Shown in pieces: positions 22,394-30,910 of a stretch of DNA of 44,814 bases. The translations under genes were made by a program, and so were the position numbers. Location of the stretch: assembly GCA_016200265.1 (NCBI GenBank), contig JACQFE010000042.1, positions 1 to 44,814 on the forward strand, read 5' to 3'. The notes under the pieces were generated by a model. The model was not told the DNA's origin. It worked only from the letters and a program-made list of their open reading frames with translations, and did not search any database. Every line of letters begins with the position of its first letter. Position 1 is the first letter of the stretch. The DNA comes from Planctomycetota bacterium. GTDB taxonomy: Bacteria; Planctomycetota; Phycisphaerae; UBA1845.

Positions 22394-23974
22394 GTGGATC
22401 GAATACTCTTCTGGGTCGTTCTGACACTGTTCAGCGTCGCAACCGTCTCGCTTGCGATCTACGGTTTGCACCTGTACGCCCTCATCTTCCTGTTTCGACG
22501 GCGGGCGACCGACAAGCGGGCCAAGCAAGCCGAATGCATCGAGAGCTTCCGTCGCGAGCGGCCCGACGCCGATTGGCCCATCGTCACCACGCAAATTCCC
22601 GTCTACAACGAAGGCGACGTGGTCGAGCGGATTATCGATGCCGCGGCGGCCATGGACTATCCCGCCGACAAGCACGAAATTCAAATACTCGACGACAGCA
22701 ACGATCACTCCATTGAGATCATCGACGCTATCGCCACCCGCTTGCAGGCTCGCGGCGTCGACATCAATATCATCCGCCGCGGCAATCGTTCCAATTATAA
22801 AGCCGGTGCATTGGCGTATGGTCTCGCGATCGCCCGCGGCAAATACGTGGCCGTGTTCGATGCCGACTTCGTCCCGCCCAAGGATTTTCTTCGCCGCACG
22901 ATTCCGCTGATCGATGCCGATCCCAACCTGGCGTGCATGCAGGCTCGTTGGGGACACCTGAATCGCGGCGAATCATGGCTGACCGAGGCCCAGGCCCTCG
23001 GAATAGACGGGCACTTCGCGATCGAACAGGGCGCTCGAGCGTGGAACGGCCTGATGATGAATTTCAACGGGACGGCCGGCGTCTGGCGAAAGACCGCCAT
23101 CGACGATCCCAAGGTCGGCGGCTGGGACGGCGACACGCTGACCGAAGACCTCGACCTTTCGTATCGTGCGCAGCTTGCGGGCTGGCGGCTCGATTATTGC
23201 ATCGACATTGATTGTCCCGCCGAACTACCCGGCAACATCAACGCGTTGAAAAGTCAGCAGCGCCGCTGGGCGACTGGCTCGATTCAGGTTGCTCGCAAAC
23301 TCCTGCCGAGCATCTGGCGAGCGCCGATTTCGTTCGGCTCAAAGGTCGAGGCCACGCTGCACCTTACGCATTATTCAGTGGCCGTCTGGATGCTCCTGCT
23401 CGCGATCGTCGCAAGACCGATGCTGATCGTCTATGCCGGTCACGAGTTCTTTAATCTGTGGTTCTGGCTGGCGTACTCGACGATTCTTCTGTCGGCCGTC
23501 GCACCCTCGCTCGCCTATGGCTACGCACGATACGTGCTGGAGAAAAAGTGGTCGGGCTTCCGCAACATTCCATCGATGCTCGTGCTCGGCTGCGGCATGT
23601 GCGTGAACAACACCATCGGCGTCATCCGCGGCATGCTCCTTCGCGGCGGCGAATTCGTCCGCACGCCGAAATCCGGCAGCGCGGGCAAGGCCAAGAAAAG
23701 CTCCAGCTACGGCGTCGTCCAAAATCGCATGTGGCTTCTTGAATTGGCCCTCGGCGTGTACTCGTTGATTTCATTCGTCCTCTATTTCAGCGAAAAAGAA
23801 CACGCCTTCAGCTTCTTCCTGCTCCTCTACGCCATCGGCTTCTTCGCGATCGGGTGGCTGTCAAAGCCGGTGCGCTCCGTGCGATCTTCTACGGAGTCGG
23901 TTGCTTCCGCCACTCCTACATCGTTTCTTCCAACTGCGGTTACAGCTGCCGACTCCGCAAGCGCTGCGTCTTAG
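22394..23974 (+). CDS. Processive GT2-family membrane glycosyltransferase
   Basis: 526 residues from GTG 22394. An N-terminal helix (FWVVLTLFSVATVSLAIYGL) precedes the catalytic domain. That domain has TTQIPVYNEGDVVERII (65-81), ILDDSNDHS (98-106, first Asp), VFDADFVPP (154-162, DxD), MNFNGTAGVWRK (222-233), TEDLDLSYRAQL (250-261, catalytic base) and QQRRW (288-292). The D, DxD, TED and QxxRW motifs are those of processive synthases of the cellulose/mannan type. Four or more helices form the rear channel. It most resembles beta-mannan/glucan synthase-like proteins (CslA type). No partner polysaccharide genes are adjacent, so the product cannot be named. Confidence 0.85.
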   Translation: MDRILFWVVLTLFSVATVSLAIYGLHLYALIFLFRRRATDKRAKQAECIESFRRERPDADWPIVTTQIPVYNEGDVVERIIDAAAAMDYPADKHEIQILDDSNDHSIEIIDAIATRLQARGVDINIIRRGNRSNYKAGALAYGLAIARGKYVAVFDADFVPPKDFLRRTIPLIDADPNLACMQARWGHLNRGESWLTEAQALGIDGHFAIEQGARAWNGLMMNFNGTAGVWRKTAIDDPKVGGWDGDTLTEDLDLSYRAQLAGWRLDYCIDIDCPAELPGNINALKSQQRRWATGSIQVARKLLPSIWRAPISFGSKVEATLHLTHYSVAVWMLLLAIVARPMLIVYAGHEFFNLWFWLAYSTILLSAVAPSLAYGYARYVLEKKWSGFRNIPSMLVLGCGMCVNNTIGVIRGMLLRGGEFVRTPKSGSAGKAKKSSSYGVVQNRMWLLELALGVYSLISFVLYFSEKEHAFSFFLLLYAIGFFAIGWLSKPVRSVRSSTESVASATPTSFLPTAVTAADSASAAS

Positions 23975-24047
23975 AACTTAGTGCATTCAATAAAGACGCT
24001 ATGGGGTCGACTGGACTTTCATTGGGTTTGTTGGGGCAGTCTAAAAG

Positions 24048-24707
24048 ATGAAAGATACCTTCGATGTTTTCTGTCTGGCCTGCAACATACTTGTCGAAGC
24101 CAAGGTTGTCGCGAATGGCTTTGGCGAGTGGCGTAGCGACGCTGTTAACCCGATTGACGAAGTTGACTGTGAATACCACGGCGATCATTACTCAGTGGCC
24201 ATTTGCCGACGGTGCAAGGGCCCATTTCTCATCCGTGAGGCTCGTTATGGGATACCTGGCGAATTCGAGACCGTGACGGATGAGGTTGTACTATACCCGG
24301 TCCCAACTGGACATAACCTAGAGGGGTTACCGGACTCAATTCAACGGTCGATTGCTCAAGCACGTCGGTCCTATTCGGCATCATCGTACGACGCGTGTGC
24401 ATTGATGTGTCGCCGTGCGCTGGAAGCTCTGTGTAAGAATCTCCTTGCGAAGGGAAAAGACCTCGCGTCCCGCCTCGCTGACCTAAATACAAATGGACGC
24501 ATTGACGCACGGATGCTCGATTGGGCTCATGGCGTTCGCCTCGTCGGTAACGAAGCGGCCCACGACGTAGAAGCCGAGGTGACGGCCGCCGACGCGCGTG
24601 ATATTCTGGAATTTACTGAAGCGCTGCTAACATATGTATTCACCTTAGATGCTAAGTTCAGATCCTTCGAGGCACGACGGAGGTCACGCGGCGCGAATTC
24701 GTCGTGA
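24048..24707 (+). CDS. DUF4145-domain protein with N-terminal zinc ribbon
   Basis: 219 residues from ATG 24048. C9-x2-C12 (CLAC) and C53-x2-C56 (CRRC) frame a zinc-ribbon-like module. The DUF4145 helical domain follows: SIAQARRSYSASSYDACALM, CRRALEALCKNLLAKGKDL, then ARMLDWAHGVRLVGNEAAHD and DARDILEFTEALLTYVF. The GNxxAHD motif is the hallmark of the domain, which resembles HEPN-like helical bundles and often appears in or beside restriction or phage-defence genes. Here it stands alone beside the repeat mosaic, and no HEPN-type RxxxxH active site is visible. The role is unknown. Confidence 0.75.
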   Translation: MKDTFDVFCLACNILVEAKVVANGFGEWRSDAVNPIDEVDCEYHGDHYSVAICRRCKGPFLIREARYGIPGEFETVTDEVVLYPVPTGHNLEGLPDSIQRSIAQARRSYSASSYDACALMCRRALEALCKNLLAKGKDLASRLADLNTNGRIDARMLDWAHGVRLVGNEAAHDVEAEVTAADARDILEFTEALLTYVFTLDAKFRSFEARRRSRGANSS

Positions 24708-25388
24708 GCACCGTCTAAGAGAAAGAGCCCGAGCATGGCCGTCACGAACAAAGACAGACACCCGCTGTCGACGTAACTATCGCTGTTTCAAGTGAAACAA
24801 ATCTGCGGGAATCTGCGAAATCTGTGGTTTCCTTATGGTCGCCTTCGTGTGCTTCGTGCCCTCTGTGGTGAAATCTCTGCGAAATCCGCGTTTTCCGCCG
24901 CCTCCACGCTCGCGCTCGGAGAAAAATAGTTTCTCAGCGACCACCCACGACGTTATTCACAATGTATGAAGCGCCGAACGACGCCTATCACCTCGCCGCC
25001 TTTTTGCCCCGTGCTCTGCGCAGAGAGAATCTTTGCGCTACCCGTTTCGACATCCCCCTGTGGCCTAACCCGCATTTCGACGTTTCGATATTTCGACTTT
25101 TCGACGTTCGCTTCGATCTTCGATCTTCGCTCTTCGCTCTTTTTCAGCATTCCGCATTCACGATCCCGCATTCTTTAGAGTGCCACGACGTGACATTGGT
25201 AAAAAAAATACTTTCCAAACGAACCCATCTGAAAGCCTTGCTTTACTCGGCCTTCGTGTTCTTCGTGGTGAAAAATCTGCGCGAATCTGCGTTATCTGCG
25301 GTTACGTTTTTTGCACGGGCCGTCGCTTGCGATCCGAGTTCAGACCGGCGCAAGGAGAATCTTCGCGCTCCCCGCGTGTTCCGCAGGT
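24708..25388. repeat. Gene-free mosaic of degenerate repeated phrases (~680 bp)
   Basis: No gene can be supported. Three kinds of phrase recur. (1) CCTTCGTGTxCTTCGTG, GTGGTGAAA and AATCTGCG occur in block 24800-24897 and again in 25250-25303. (2) GAGAATCTTxGCGCTxCCC occurs at about 25026-25043 and again at about 25355-25373. (3) 25060-25170 is a low-complexity run of TTTCGAC/TTCGATC/CTTCGCT units followed by two CATTCCGCATTC-like words. All are imperfect, so this is not a satellite array or CRISPR. It resembles composite intergenic repeats seen in several planctomycete and related genomes. Confidence 0.6.
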
Positions 25389-26900
25389 TTATCGAGCGTT
25401 CGACGGCGCATCGTTGGAGGCTGGCCTGACATCGCGAGTCTGATTGGGCGGCTGCGAGAATGACGCATCGCCCTTGGCAAGTGAAATTCGATTGCTCGTC
25501 TGTCGAGTCGAAAGCAACCGCAGCGGCAACGGATCACGCAGGACTTTCGGGTACATCGGATCGGAGCGAATGGCCGGCTCCTGGCGCGCCTGCCACTGCC
25601 GATCGCAGAGATTCGAGTACGTAAAGGCCGCCGATGCGTCGTTTCGATGCGCCGCATCCTGAGCGAGCGGATTCAAATCACCCGCCGGCTGCACCGCGGA
25701 CCGCAAATCGTCCACGGAGATCTTTGCGATTGGAACCGATTCCCCGGCCCGCACTTCAATGAGCTTCGCGGCCTCAAAATCCGACCACGTCGGCGAAAGC
25801 TTCGAGATCGAAGGAATTTCTCGCCGCATCGAGTCGCTTTCAACCAGCCAGCGTCCATCCGCAAACGGAGTCGACGGGCCGAAATTCAGATTGATGTGCA
25901 CCGGCCGGTCCGAGTGATTCACGAAACGCGCTTCGAGCATCTCCCCGGCACGTTCGAGCGTCAGATCGGCGTCGGCTCCTTCGCGAGAAATCGTCATCGG
26001 CGCCGCAGCGTTGATGCGCAACCGTGCGGGCGCACTCTTCACTTGTCCAACATGATTGGCCAAAAGCTGAGCATCCTGCCACTGCGGCGTGTATTCAAAT
26101 TCGACCGTGTACTCACCGCCGTCGAGCATGGCATAGCGCGCCCAGCCGCGATTGAACGCACGAGCAACGATGATCGTCGATTCACCCGGTGCAAGCGTGC
26201 TCGAAGGCCCCGCACCCAATCGCGCCTGCACAACAGCCTGTACATCCGCGTCTTCGGCGATGTCATCGACGCGAAGCTCCAGTTCACGACCACCGGGCGT
26301 ACGAACCTGCAGCCACTCGGAGAGATCGAGCATGTCCGCGACCTGACGGGCATCGGCCGTGCGTTCAGGCCGCGAATCCTGCGGAAGCGCAAACGGCAGA
26401 CGCGCCGGAAATTTCGACTTGTTTACGAACGTCGCTCGCAGTTCGACAGGTGTTTCCCAATCGATGATTGCGGCGCTGAATTCGAGACTGACCTGCACGC
26501 CGGAAAATAGTACTTGCTCGAATGCTTCGAGTAGTTTCGCGGAGCGCATCGCCACTTCGGGGTCATTCGAAGTCGATGCGGTCTTGAGCGAAGGGATTGC
26601 CGCTGCACCGATCGCACACAACTCGCGCATGGCTTCATTCCGCCGCGCATACGACGGATCACCAAGATCGTGGACAAGTTGTTCGATTCGCAAAGCATCG
26701 GCGACGGTTGCGCCATCCGATGGTGCGTCCTCCGCTGCGAAAACAGCTCCAGATTTGGAAAGGAATATCGCTGTAGAGCAAACGAGGAGAATTGTGAGAT
26801 GAATTGCCGATCCTTGAAACCGTCTCGTACCAGCTCGGAGCGAATTTGAATCCGAACCGTAAAGGAGATTGGATACCATGAATGTCTTGAGGCAAATCAT
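25389..26900 (-). CDS. Exported protein with HEAT-like segment and beta-rich domain
   Basis: 503 residues from ATG 26900, with AGGAG upstream (ATG 26879 is another option). A hydrophobic export signal lies late, at about 33-55 (HLTILLVCSTAIFLSKSGAVFA), so the real start may be internal. Residues about 70-125 look like a HEAT-type helical pair (LGDPSYARRNEAMRELCAIG, AAAIPSLKTASTSNDPEVAM). The rest is beta-rich: VELRATFVNKSKFPARLPFA and MLEARFVNHSDRPVHINLNF resemble immunoglobulin-like strands. The C-terminal ~80 residues are low in structure, and the gene ends at the repeat mosaic. No enzymatic motif is visible. Such proteins are common and uncharacterised in planctomycetes. Confidence 0.6.
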   Translation of the reverse strand: MICLKTFMVSNLLYGSDSNSLRAGTRRFQGSAIHLTILLVCSTAIFLSKSGAVFAAEDAPSDGATVADALRIEQLVHDLGDPSYARRNEAMRELCAIGAAAIPSLKTASTSNDPEVAMRSAKLLEAFEQVLFSGVQVSLEFSAAIIDWETPVELRATFVNKSKFPARLPFALPQDSRPERTADARQVADMLDLSEWLQVRTPGGRELELRVDDIAEDADVQAVVQARLGAGPSSTLAPGESTIIVARAFNRGWARYAMLDGGEYTVEFEYTPQWQDAQLLANHVGQVKSAPARLRINAAAPMTISREGADADLTLERAGEMLEARFVNHSDRPVHINLNFGPSTPFADGRWLVESDSMRREIPSISKLSPTWSDFEAAKLIEVRAGESVPIAKISVDDLRSAVQPAGDLNPLAQDAAHRNDASAAFTYSNLCDRQWQARQEPAIRSDPMYPKVLRDPLPLRLLSTRQTSNRISLAKGDASFSQPPNQTRDVRPASNDAPSNAR

Positions 26901-27069
26901 GCTCGGCGGTCTCCTGGCGAATTATGATCGGCCAGTCCGATTGCATCGGTAGGCTCGTCACATAACATGACCGTCGGTCGTGAAACACAGCGAGTCCCCT
27001 CCAAAATTATGATATTGCCCGATAAGGTGGGGCGGCAAGCTATTTTGGGCTGGATCAGGTAATCGCACC

Positions 27070-27531
27070 CTATTTGATTCCTGGCGCCATTCGGTGAGGG
27101 CAGCGCGCTGAATGATCCGAAGTGAGTTCGACTCCAGTGCCGCGTTCAATCGGATAACCAAGCGTCGACCAACCCTCTTGAATCATCTGCCCTGATCCGT
27201 CAGTTACACCACCGAAGCCGCCATCGATGTTGCGCACATTCGTGTAGCCCGCGCTCATCAACACTTCGCAGGCCGACATCGATCGACCGCCGCTCTTGCA
27301 TCCAAGAATTAGCTTCGCATCGACCGGAAAGCGCGACTGCACGGCGACAAGGAAATTCGGATTGAATTCCATCCGACCGCTCGCGGGACTGATTTCGGCC
27401 ACCGGAATGTTGATCGAACCGGGCACATGCCCCTGATAAAATTCCGGCACGGTGCGAACGTCGAGGTACGTCCACTGTTTTGATTCGAGGAGTCGTTTCG
27501 TGTCTTCGGGTGTGATCTGATGAACCTGCAT
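27070..27531 (-). CDS. Single-domain rhodanese
   Basis: 153 residues from ATG 27531 with GAGG 6 nt upstream (a GTG at 27543 is also open). Rhodanese fold: HQITPEDTKRLLESKQWTYL, DVRTVPEFYQGHVPGSINIP, LGCKSGGRS with active Cys78, and CEVLMSAGYTNVRNIDGGFG. The short active loop CKSGGRS is of the sulfurtransferase type. It may transfer sulfur to cyanide or to a protein partner. It follows the NAD-epimerase gene by 16 bp, suggesting one operon with the VOC gene upstream. No physiological link among the three is evident. Confidence 0.85.
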   Translation of the reverse strand: MQVHQITPEDTKRLLESKQWTYLDVRTVPEFYQGHVPGSINIPVAEISPASGRMEFNPNFLVAVQSRFPVDAKLILGCKSGGRSMSACEVLMSAGYTNVRNIDGGFGGVTDGSGQMIQEGWSTLGYPIERGTGVELTSDHSARCPHRMAPGIK

Positions 27532-27547
27532 CCAAAACCTCACGAAT

Positions 27548-28453
27548 TCATTGCTTCTGAATCAACTTCAAGAGTTCTCGAATCGTATCTGTTAGCAACG
27601 CCCGTCCGCCAAATCGCATGCCCAGCGCCTGAATCTTCGCCGTCTCAATTTGATTCTTAGGGCCCTTATTCAGCTTTTCAACCCGGCTCGTGCTGCCGTT
27701 GATTTCTCTTGCGATCTCCGCGACATCCTGATCCGCGATGTACATGTCATAACAATTGTAGGCCTGACCGGTCACGCCGTCCGCCGTCAGCAAAATTCCA
27801 ACCGCTTTCGCGACGTCCTCAGCATGGACTTCCTTGCCGCCCTTGTCCGAAGCGATCGGCTCGCCACGAGCAACGCGCTGCACGAGATTGAACCACTTGC
27901 TCTGCTCAATAGGCCGGGCCACGCCGTAAATGCCCGTGGGTCGCAATGAACTAATCTCATATCCATGCCCGAGGCCGTAGCTATGAACAAATTTCTCAAT
28001 AGCGGCCTTGTGCGCTCCGTAATGCGAAAAGGGCCACATCGGATGCGCCTCGTCGAGCTTCCGATCGTCAAGAATATTGTCATGGACTGCACATGTTGAA
28101 ATGAAGATGAATCGTTTGACGCCTGCGGCGCGAGCGGCCTCAATCAGCCGAATCGTCCCCAGCATGTTCAATTCGACGAACTTTGCGACATCGCCTTCGG
28201 CGCCAACAAATCGCGGCCCGGGACGATAGAGCGCACAATGCACAATCGCGTCACATCCACGCACGAGTTCATTCATCGACCGCGAATCATCGAGATCGCC
28301 GGCGATCCACACAATCGGTGACGGCAGCCCTTCAAATCCGCCGCGATCGGATTTTGGTCGATACCAGCTGCGGCAACCGTGACCAAGCGAGGCAAGATGG
28401 TGAACAACGTAGCGGCCGAGAAAGCCGGTCGCACCTGTAACAGCGATTTTCAT
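27548..28453 (-). CDS. NAD-dependent epimerase/dehydratase (extended SDR)
   Basis: 301 residues from ATG 28453, preceded by GGGG; a GTG at 28465 is also in frame. The Rossmann motif GATGFLG (7-13) binds NAD. The Asp in WIAGDLDD and the stretch DAIVHCALYRPGPRFVGAE follow. Catalytic residues appear as the Thr-rich FISTCAVHD and the YxxxK motif in FSHYGAHKAAIEKFV. Sugar-nucleotide or sterol-type substrates are typical; the exact one cannot be told. ILLTADGVTGQAYNCYDMYI and the C-terminal helices agree with the extended SDR family. It is the middle gene of a three-gene minus-strand operon. Confidence 0.85.
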   Translation of the reverse strand: MKIAVTGATGFLGRYVVHHLASLGHGCRSWYRPKSDRGGFEGLPSPIVWIAGDLDDSRSMNELVRGCDAIVHCALYRPGPRFVGAEGDVAKFVELNMLGTIRLIEAARAAGVKRFIFISTCAVHDNILDDRKLDEAHPMWPFSHYGAHKAAIEKFVHSYGLGHGYEISSLRPTGIYGVARPIEQSKWFNLVQRVARGEPIASDKGGKEVHAEDVAKAVGILLTADGVTGQAYNCYDMYIADQDVAEIAREINGSTSRVEKLNKGPKNQIETAKIQALGMRFGGRALLTDTIRELLKLIQKQ

Positions 28454-28472
28454 CGGAAACCCCACCGCTTAC

Positions 28473-28826
28473 TCAGCCATTCGGTTGCATGATGCCAATT
28501 GCGACGCCCTCTGGATCGGCGAACATGGCGAAATGTCCGACACCCGGGATCGGCGTCTTGGGCACAAGGACCTTACCCCCCTGCTGAGTCGCGACCTTCA
28601 GAGTCTGCTCGATATTTTCGACCCTGAAATAAACATTCATGCAAGGCGCCGCCTTCTCCGACGGCTTCGCGAAAATCCCACCCGTCGGTTCTCGACCCGT
28701 GTCCACAAGCGTGTATCCCGGCATCGAGGCGTCATCAAAACTCCAGCCAAACACCGCCCCGTAAAACGCCTTGCAGCGGGCCACATCGCCGGTCATCAAT
28801 TCAAAATGGCTCATCGAGTTCGACAT
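28473..28826 (-). CDS. VOC-family (glyoxalase/bleomycin-resistance fold) protein
   Basis: 117 residues from ATG 28826 with GGAG about 14 nt upstream. A single VOC module: MSHFELMTGDVARCKAFYGA, VFGWSF, MPGYTLVDTGREPTGGIFAK, PCMNVYFRVENIEQTLKVA, GGKVLVPKTPIPGVGHFAMF and ADPEGVAIGIMQP. VOC proteins use paired modules to bind a metal or small molecule. Half-size members act as dimers. The function (lyase, dioxygenase or binding protein) cannot be assigned. It heads the operon with the epimerase (19 bp gap) and rhodanese. Confidence 0.85.
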   Translation of the reverse strand: MSNSMSHFELMTGDVARCKAFYGAVFGWSFDDASMPGYTLVDTGREPTGGIFAKPSEKAAPCMNVYFRVENIEQTLKVATQQGGKVLVPKTPIPGVGHFAMFADPEGVAIGIMQPNG

Positions 28827-28892
28827 TTCGATCTTCGCGTCTCCTCAAATCGAAGGGTAGACTTTTCCCAGATGATCGTCAAAAGCCAGTGA

Positions 28893-30848
28893 TCAGTTAT
28901 TGGGTTTCGGTTCTTCTTCATTGGCCGTCGGTCCATTCTCGATTCGAAACGGCTTGTCGGCCCAGCTAATAGGCGTCGGTCGCCAGACCCATCGCTTCAA
29001 CCAAGACCGCCGATGATCAGGATCCTCGATCGACTCCACACTCTCGTCGATGGGCCGGAGCAACAGCATTTTTGTGTCGCTTCGCGCAACTTCGCGATGG
29101 CCCAAGCCCTTTGCCAAAACGATGCTCGCATGCGCGAAATTCATCGGCGGGCAGCAATACGGCGCGGGCTCCGCCGTCAATGAGATGTGCAGCGGAGTCC
29201 CCGCGATGGTTGTCATCCGCTGCAACTCATCGGCCATCTCGATTCGCGATCCATGACCCGTCGCATCAAGGCGAAAGCCCCAAATGTAAGCAGCCCCGAC
29301 CATCCCCACGCGAGCGATCAAGATGATCCGGACGACTCGAAGAATCGGAAATCTCGCTCGCCGCCAGCGAACGGCCGTAATGCACCCCGCGAATATCGCC
29401 AACGATGCGTCGATGAAAATACTGAATCGACCATACTCCGCGGGCTTGCCCGCACCGATCATGACGAATTGCAGAAACAGCAGCACCAAAGGCAGTGCGA
29501 GCACAAAGATTTCCGGATGTTTGCGTCCGTTGCGCCATACCGCAAGCGCCAGCCCGATCGTGCCCATCAGGATAACCGGAAATCGTGCGCCTTCGATCAA
29601 GAGTTGGCCGACCCGCAGAAAGCCTTCGCCGAGCCGATCGATGCGATACATGGCCAGCGAGTTTCCGAAATTGCTGCGAAGGACGTCATGGTTCACAAAT
29701 GCATTGATCACGATGTAGGGATTCGCGAGCAGATGGACGCCGATTGCAATTGCGACGCCAACAAAAAGCCGCCAAATCGTTTGGCTGAACGGGGAATTCT
29801 TCTCGCGAATCAATACGGCCACGAATGGAATCAGGACAAAGATCGGAAGCGACGAAAGCACCATGCCCAATGCCGCACCGCAGCAAATACACATCAGAAT
29901 GAACTGCCGTCCGCTAGCCAGCTTCGCAATCGCCCTGTCACGCTGGCGCGATTCGCTGATCGACCGCATTCCGCAAAGCACCGCGAGCAGCATGAGCACC
30001 GCCCCGGGAAGATGAGGCTTGGCCTCATGCGACATGCAGATCACCACCGGCATCATGGCAAATAGAACCGCCGCGAAAAGCCCCGCGTTGATCGCCCATT
30101 TTTCCGAATGGACATCGGTGGCATCGCTCTCTTTGGGAATGTTTGATTCAGGGACAGGATCGACAGGAATCGTCATTGCAAAGGAGAGCCGCTTGGCCAC
30201 CGCAAACACCGCGAGCACGCCGACGATTCCCCACGCCGCCACATAGCCCCTCGCCAGCACGTAAAACTTTCCAAATTCATCCGGATGATCGAGATAAAAC
30301 GCGACCTTGCTACGAACGTCGATCAAGCCGAGCTGGCCCGCGGCAGCGATCAACGCCCCGACCGGATACACGAACAGCCCACCATATTGATAAAGACGTG
30401 GGTCAAGCTGCAGCTTTCGAGGATTCATCCCCGAAAGCGCCATCATGGTGATCATTTCGTCGGGCTGATACGTATACAGCCGGTAGCGCAGGAGAATTTG
30501 GGCAATGTCCTGCTCAGTCGAGTTGAGTGAGATGACGTTCTTTGTTCCGGCCTCGGTTGGATTGACGTCAACGTCAGCGCCTCGTATTCGCAGTGCCTCC
30601 ACGGAAAGTTTTTCGCCCGCGTTGGATAATTTGTAGATTTTTTCGCCGCTCCACACGTCACCGTCGGGAAACAGGAATCGATCGATGGATCGACTGGGCA
30701 GTCCCCAGGTGATTCCGATGATCGAAATCGCGGAATAGAAAATGACGACGCCGCACAATCCGAGCCGACTCGGCCTGAACAAGCGGTAAAATGCGTTCGC
30801 GCGCCTGCGGTTGCCGTCTAAGGAATGTTCCACTACGGTTGGTTTCAC
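28893..30848 (-). CDS. Large multi-pass membrane protein, GT-C-glycosyltransferase-like
   Basis: 651 residues from GTG 30848. Around ten membrane segments are spread over residues 30-530. An extracytoplasmic loop follows the first helix, with an acidic motif RFLFPDGDVWSGEKIY (57-72) and a stretch YRLYTYQPDEMITMMALSGM holding the acidic pair DE. The layout, with the first loop carrying Asp/Glu motifs and a soluble C-terminal domain of about 110 residues, resembles PMT/ArnT-type GT-C enzymes that use polyprenyl-phosphate sugars. The match is by topology; no signature is decisive. Transcribed divergently from cysteine desulfurase with 62 bp between the starts. Confidence 0.6.
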   Translation of the reverse strand: MKPTVVEHSLDGNRRRANAFYRLFRPSRLGLCGVVIFYSAISIIGITWGLPSRSIDRFLFPDGDVWSGEKIYKLSNAGEKLSVEALRIRGADVDVNPTEAGTKNVISLNSTEQDIAQILLRYRLYTYQPDEMITMMALSGMNPRKLQLDPRLYQYGGLFVYPVGALIAAAGQLGLIDVRSKVAFYLDHPDEFGKFYVLARGYVAAWGIVGVLAVFAVAKRLSFAMTIPVDPVPESNIPKESDATDVHSEKWAINAGLFAAVLFAMMPVVICMSHEAKPHLPGAVLMLLAVLCGMRSISESRQRDRAIAKLASGRQFILMCICCGAALGMVLSSLPIFVLIPFVAVLIREKNSPFSQTIWRLFVGVAIAIGVHLLANPYIVINAFVNHDVLRSNFGNSLAMYRIDRLGEGFLRVGQLLIEGARFPVILMGTIGLALAVWRNGRKHPEIFVLALPLVLLFLQFVMIGAGKPAEYGRFSIFIDASLAIFAGCITAVRWRRARFPILRVVRIILIARVGMVGAAYIWGFRLDATGHGSRIEMADELQRMTTIAGTPLHISLTAEPAPYCCPPMNFAHASIVLAKGLGHREVARSDTKMLLLRPIDESVESIEDPDHRRSWLKRWVWRPTPISWADKPFRIENGPTANEEEPKPNN

Positions 30849-30910
30849 CAGGGAAGTATCGTCGAGTTATAGTGCGAAAGGCAAGACGAAGTCATCGTCA
30901 AACCGACTCT

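Noticed and set aside
22045..22716. 223-residue plus-strand ORF over the lpxD/GT2 gap
   Set aside because: It is Arg/Pro-rich and overlaps the well-supported GT2 gene in another frame, so it is a shadow.
29187..30065. 292-residue plus-strand ORF
   Set aside because: Antisense to the GT-C-like gene, charge-biased composition and no recognisable motif.
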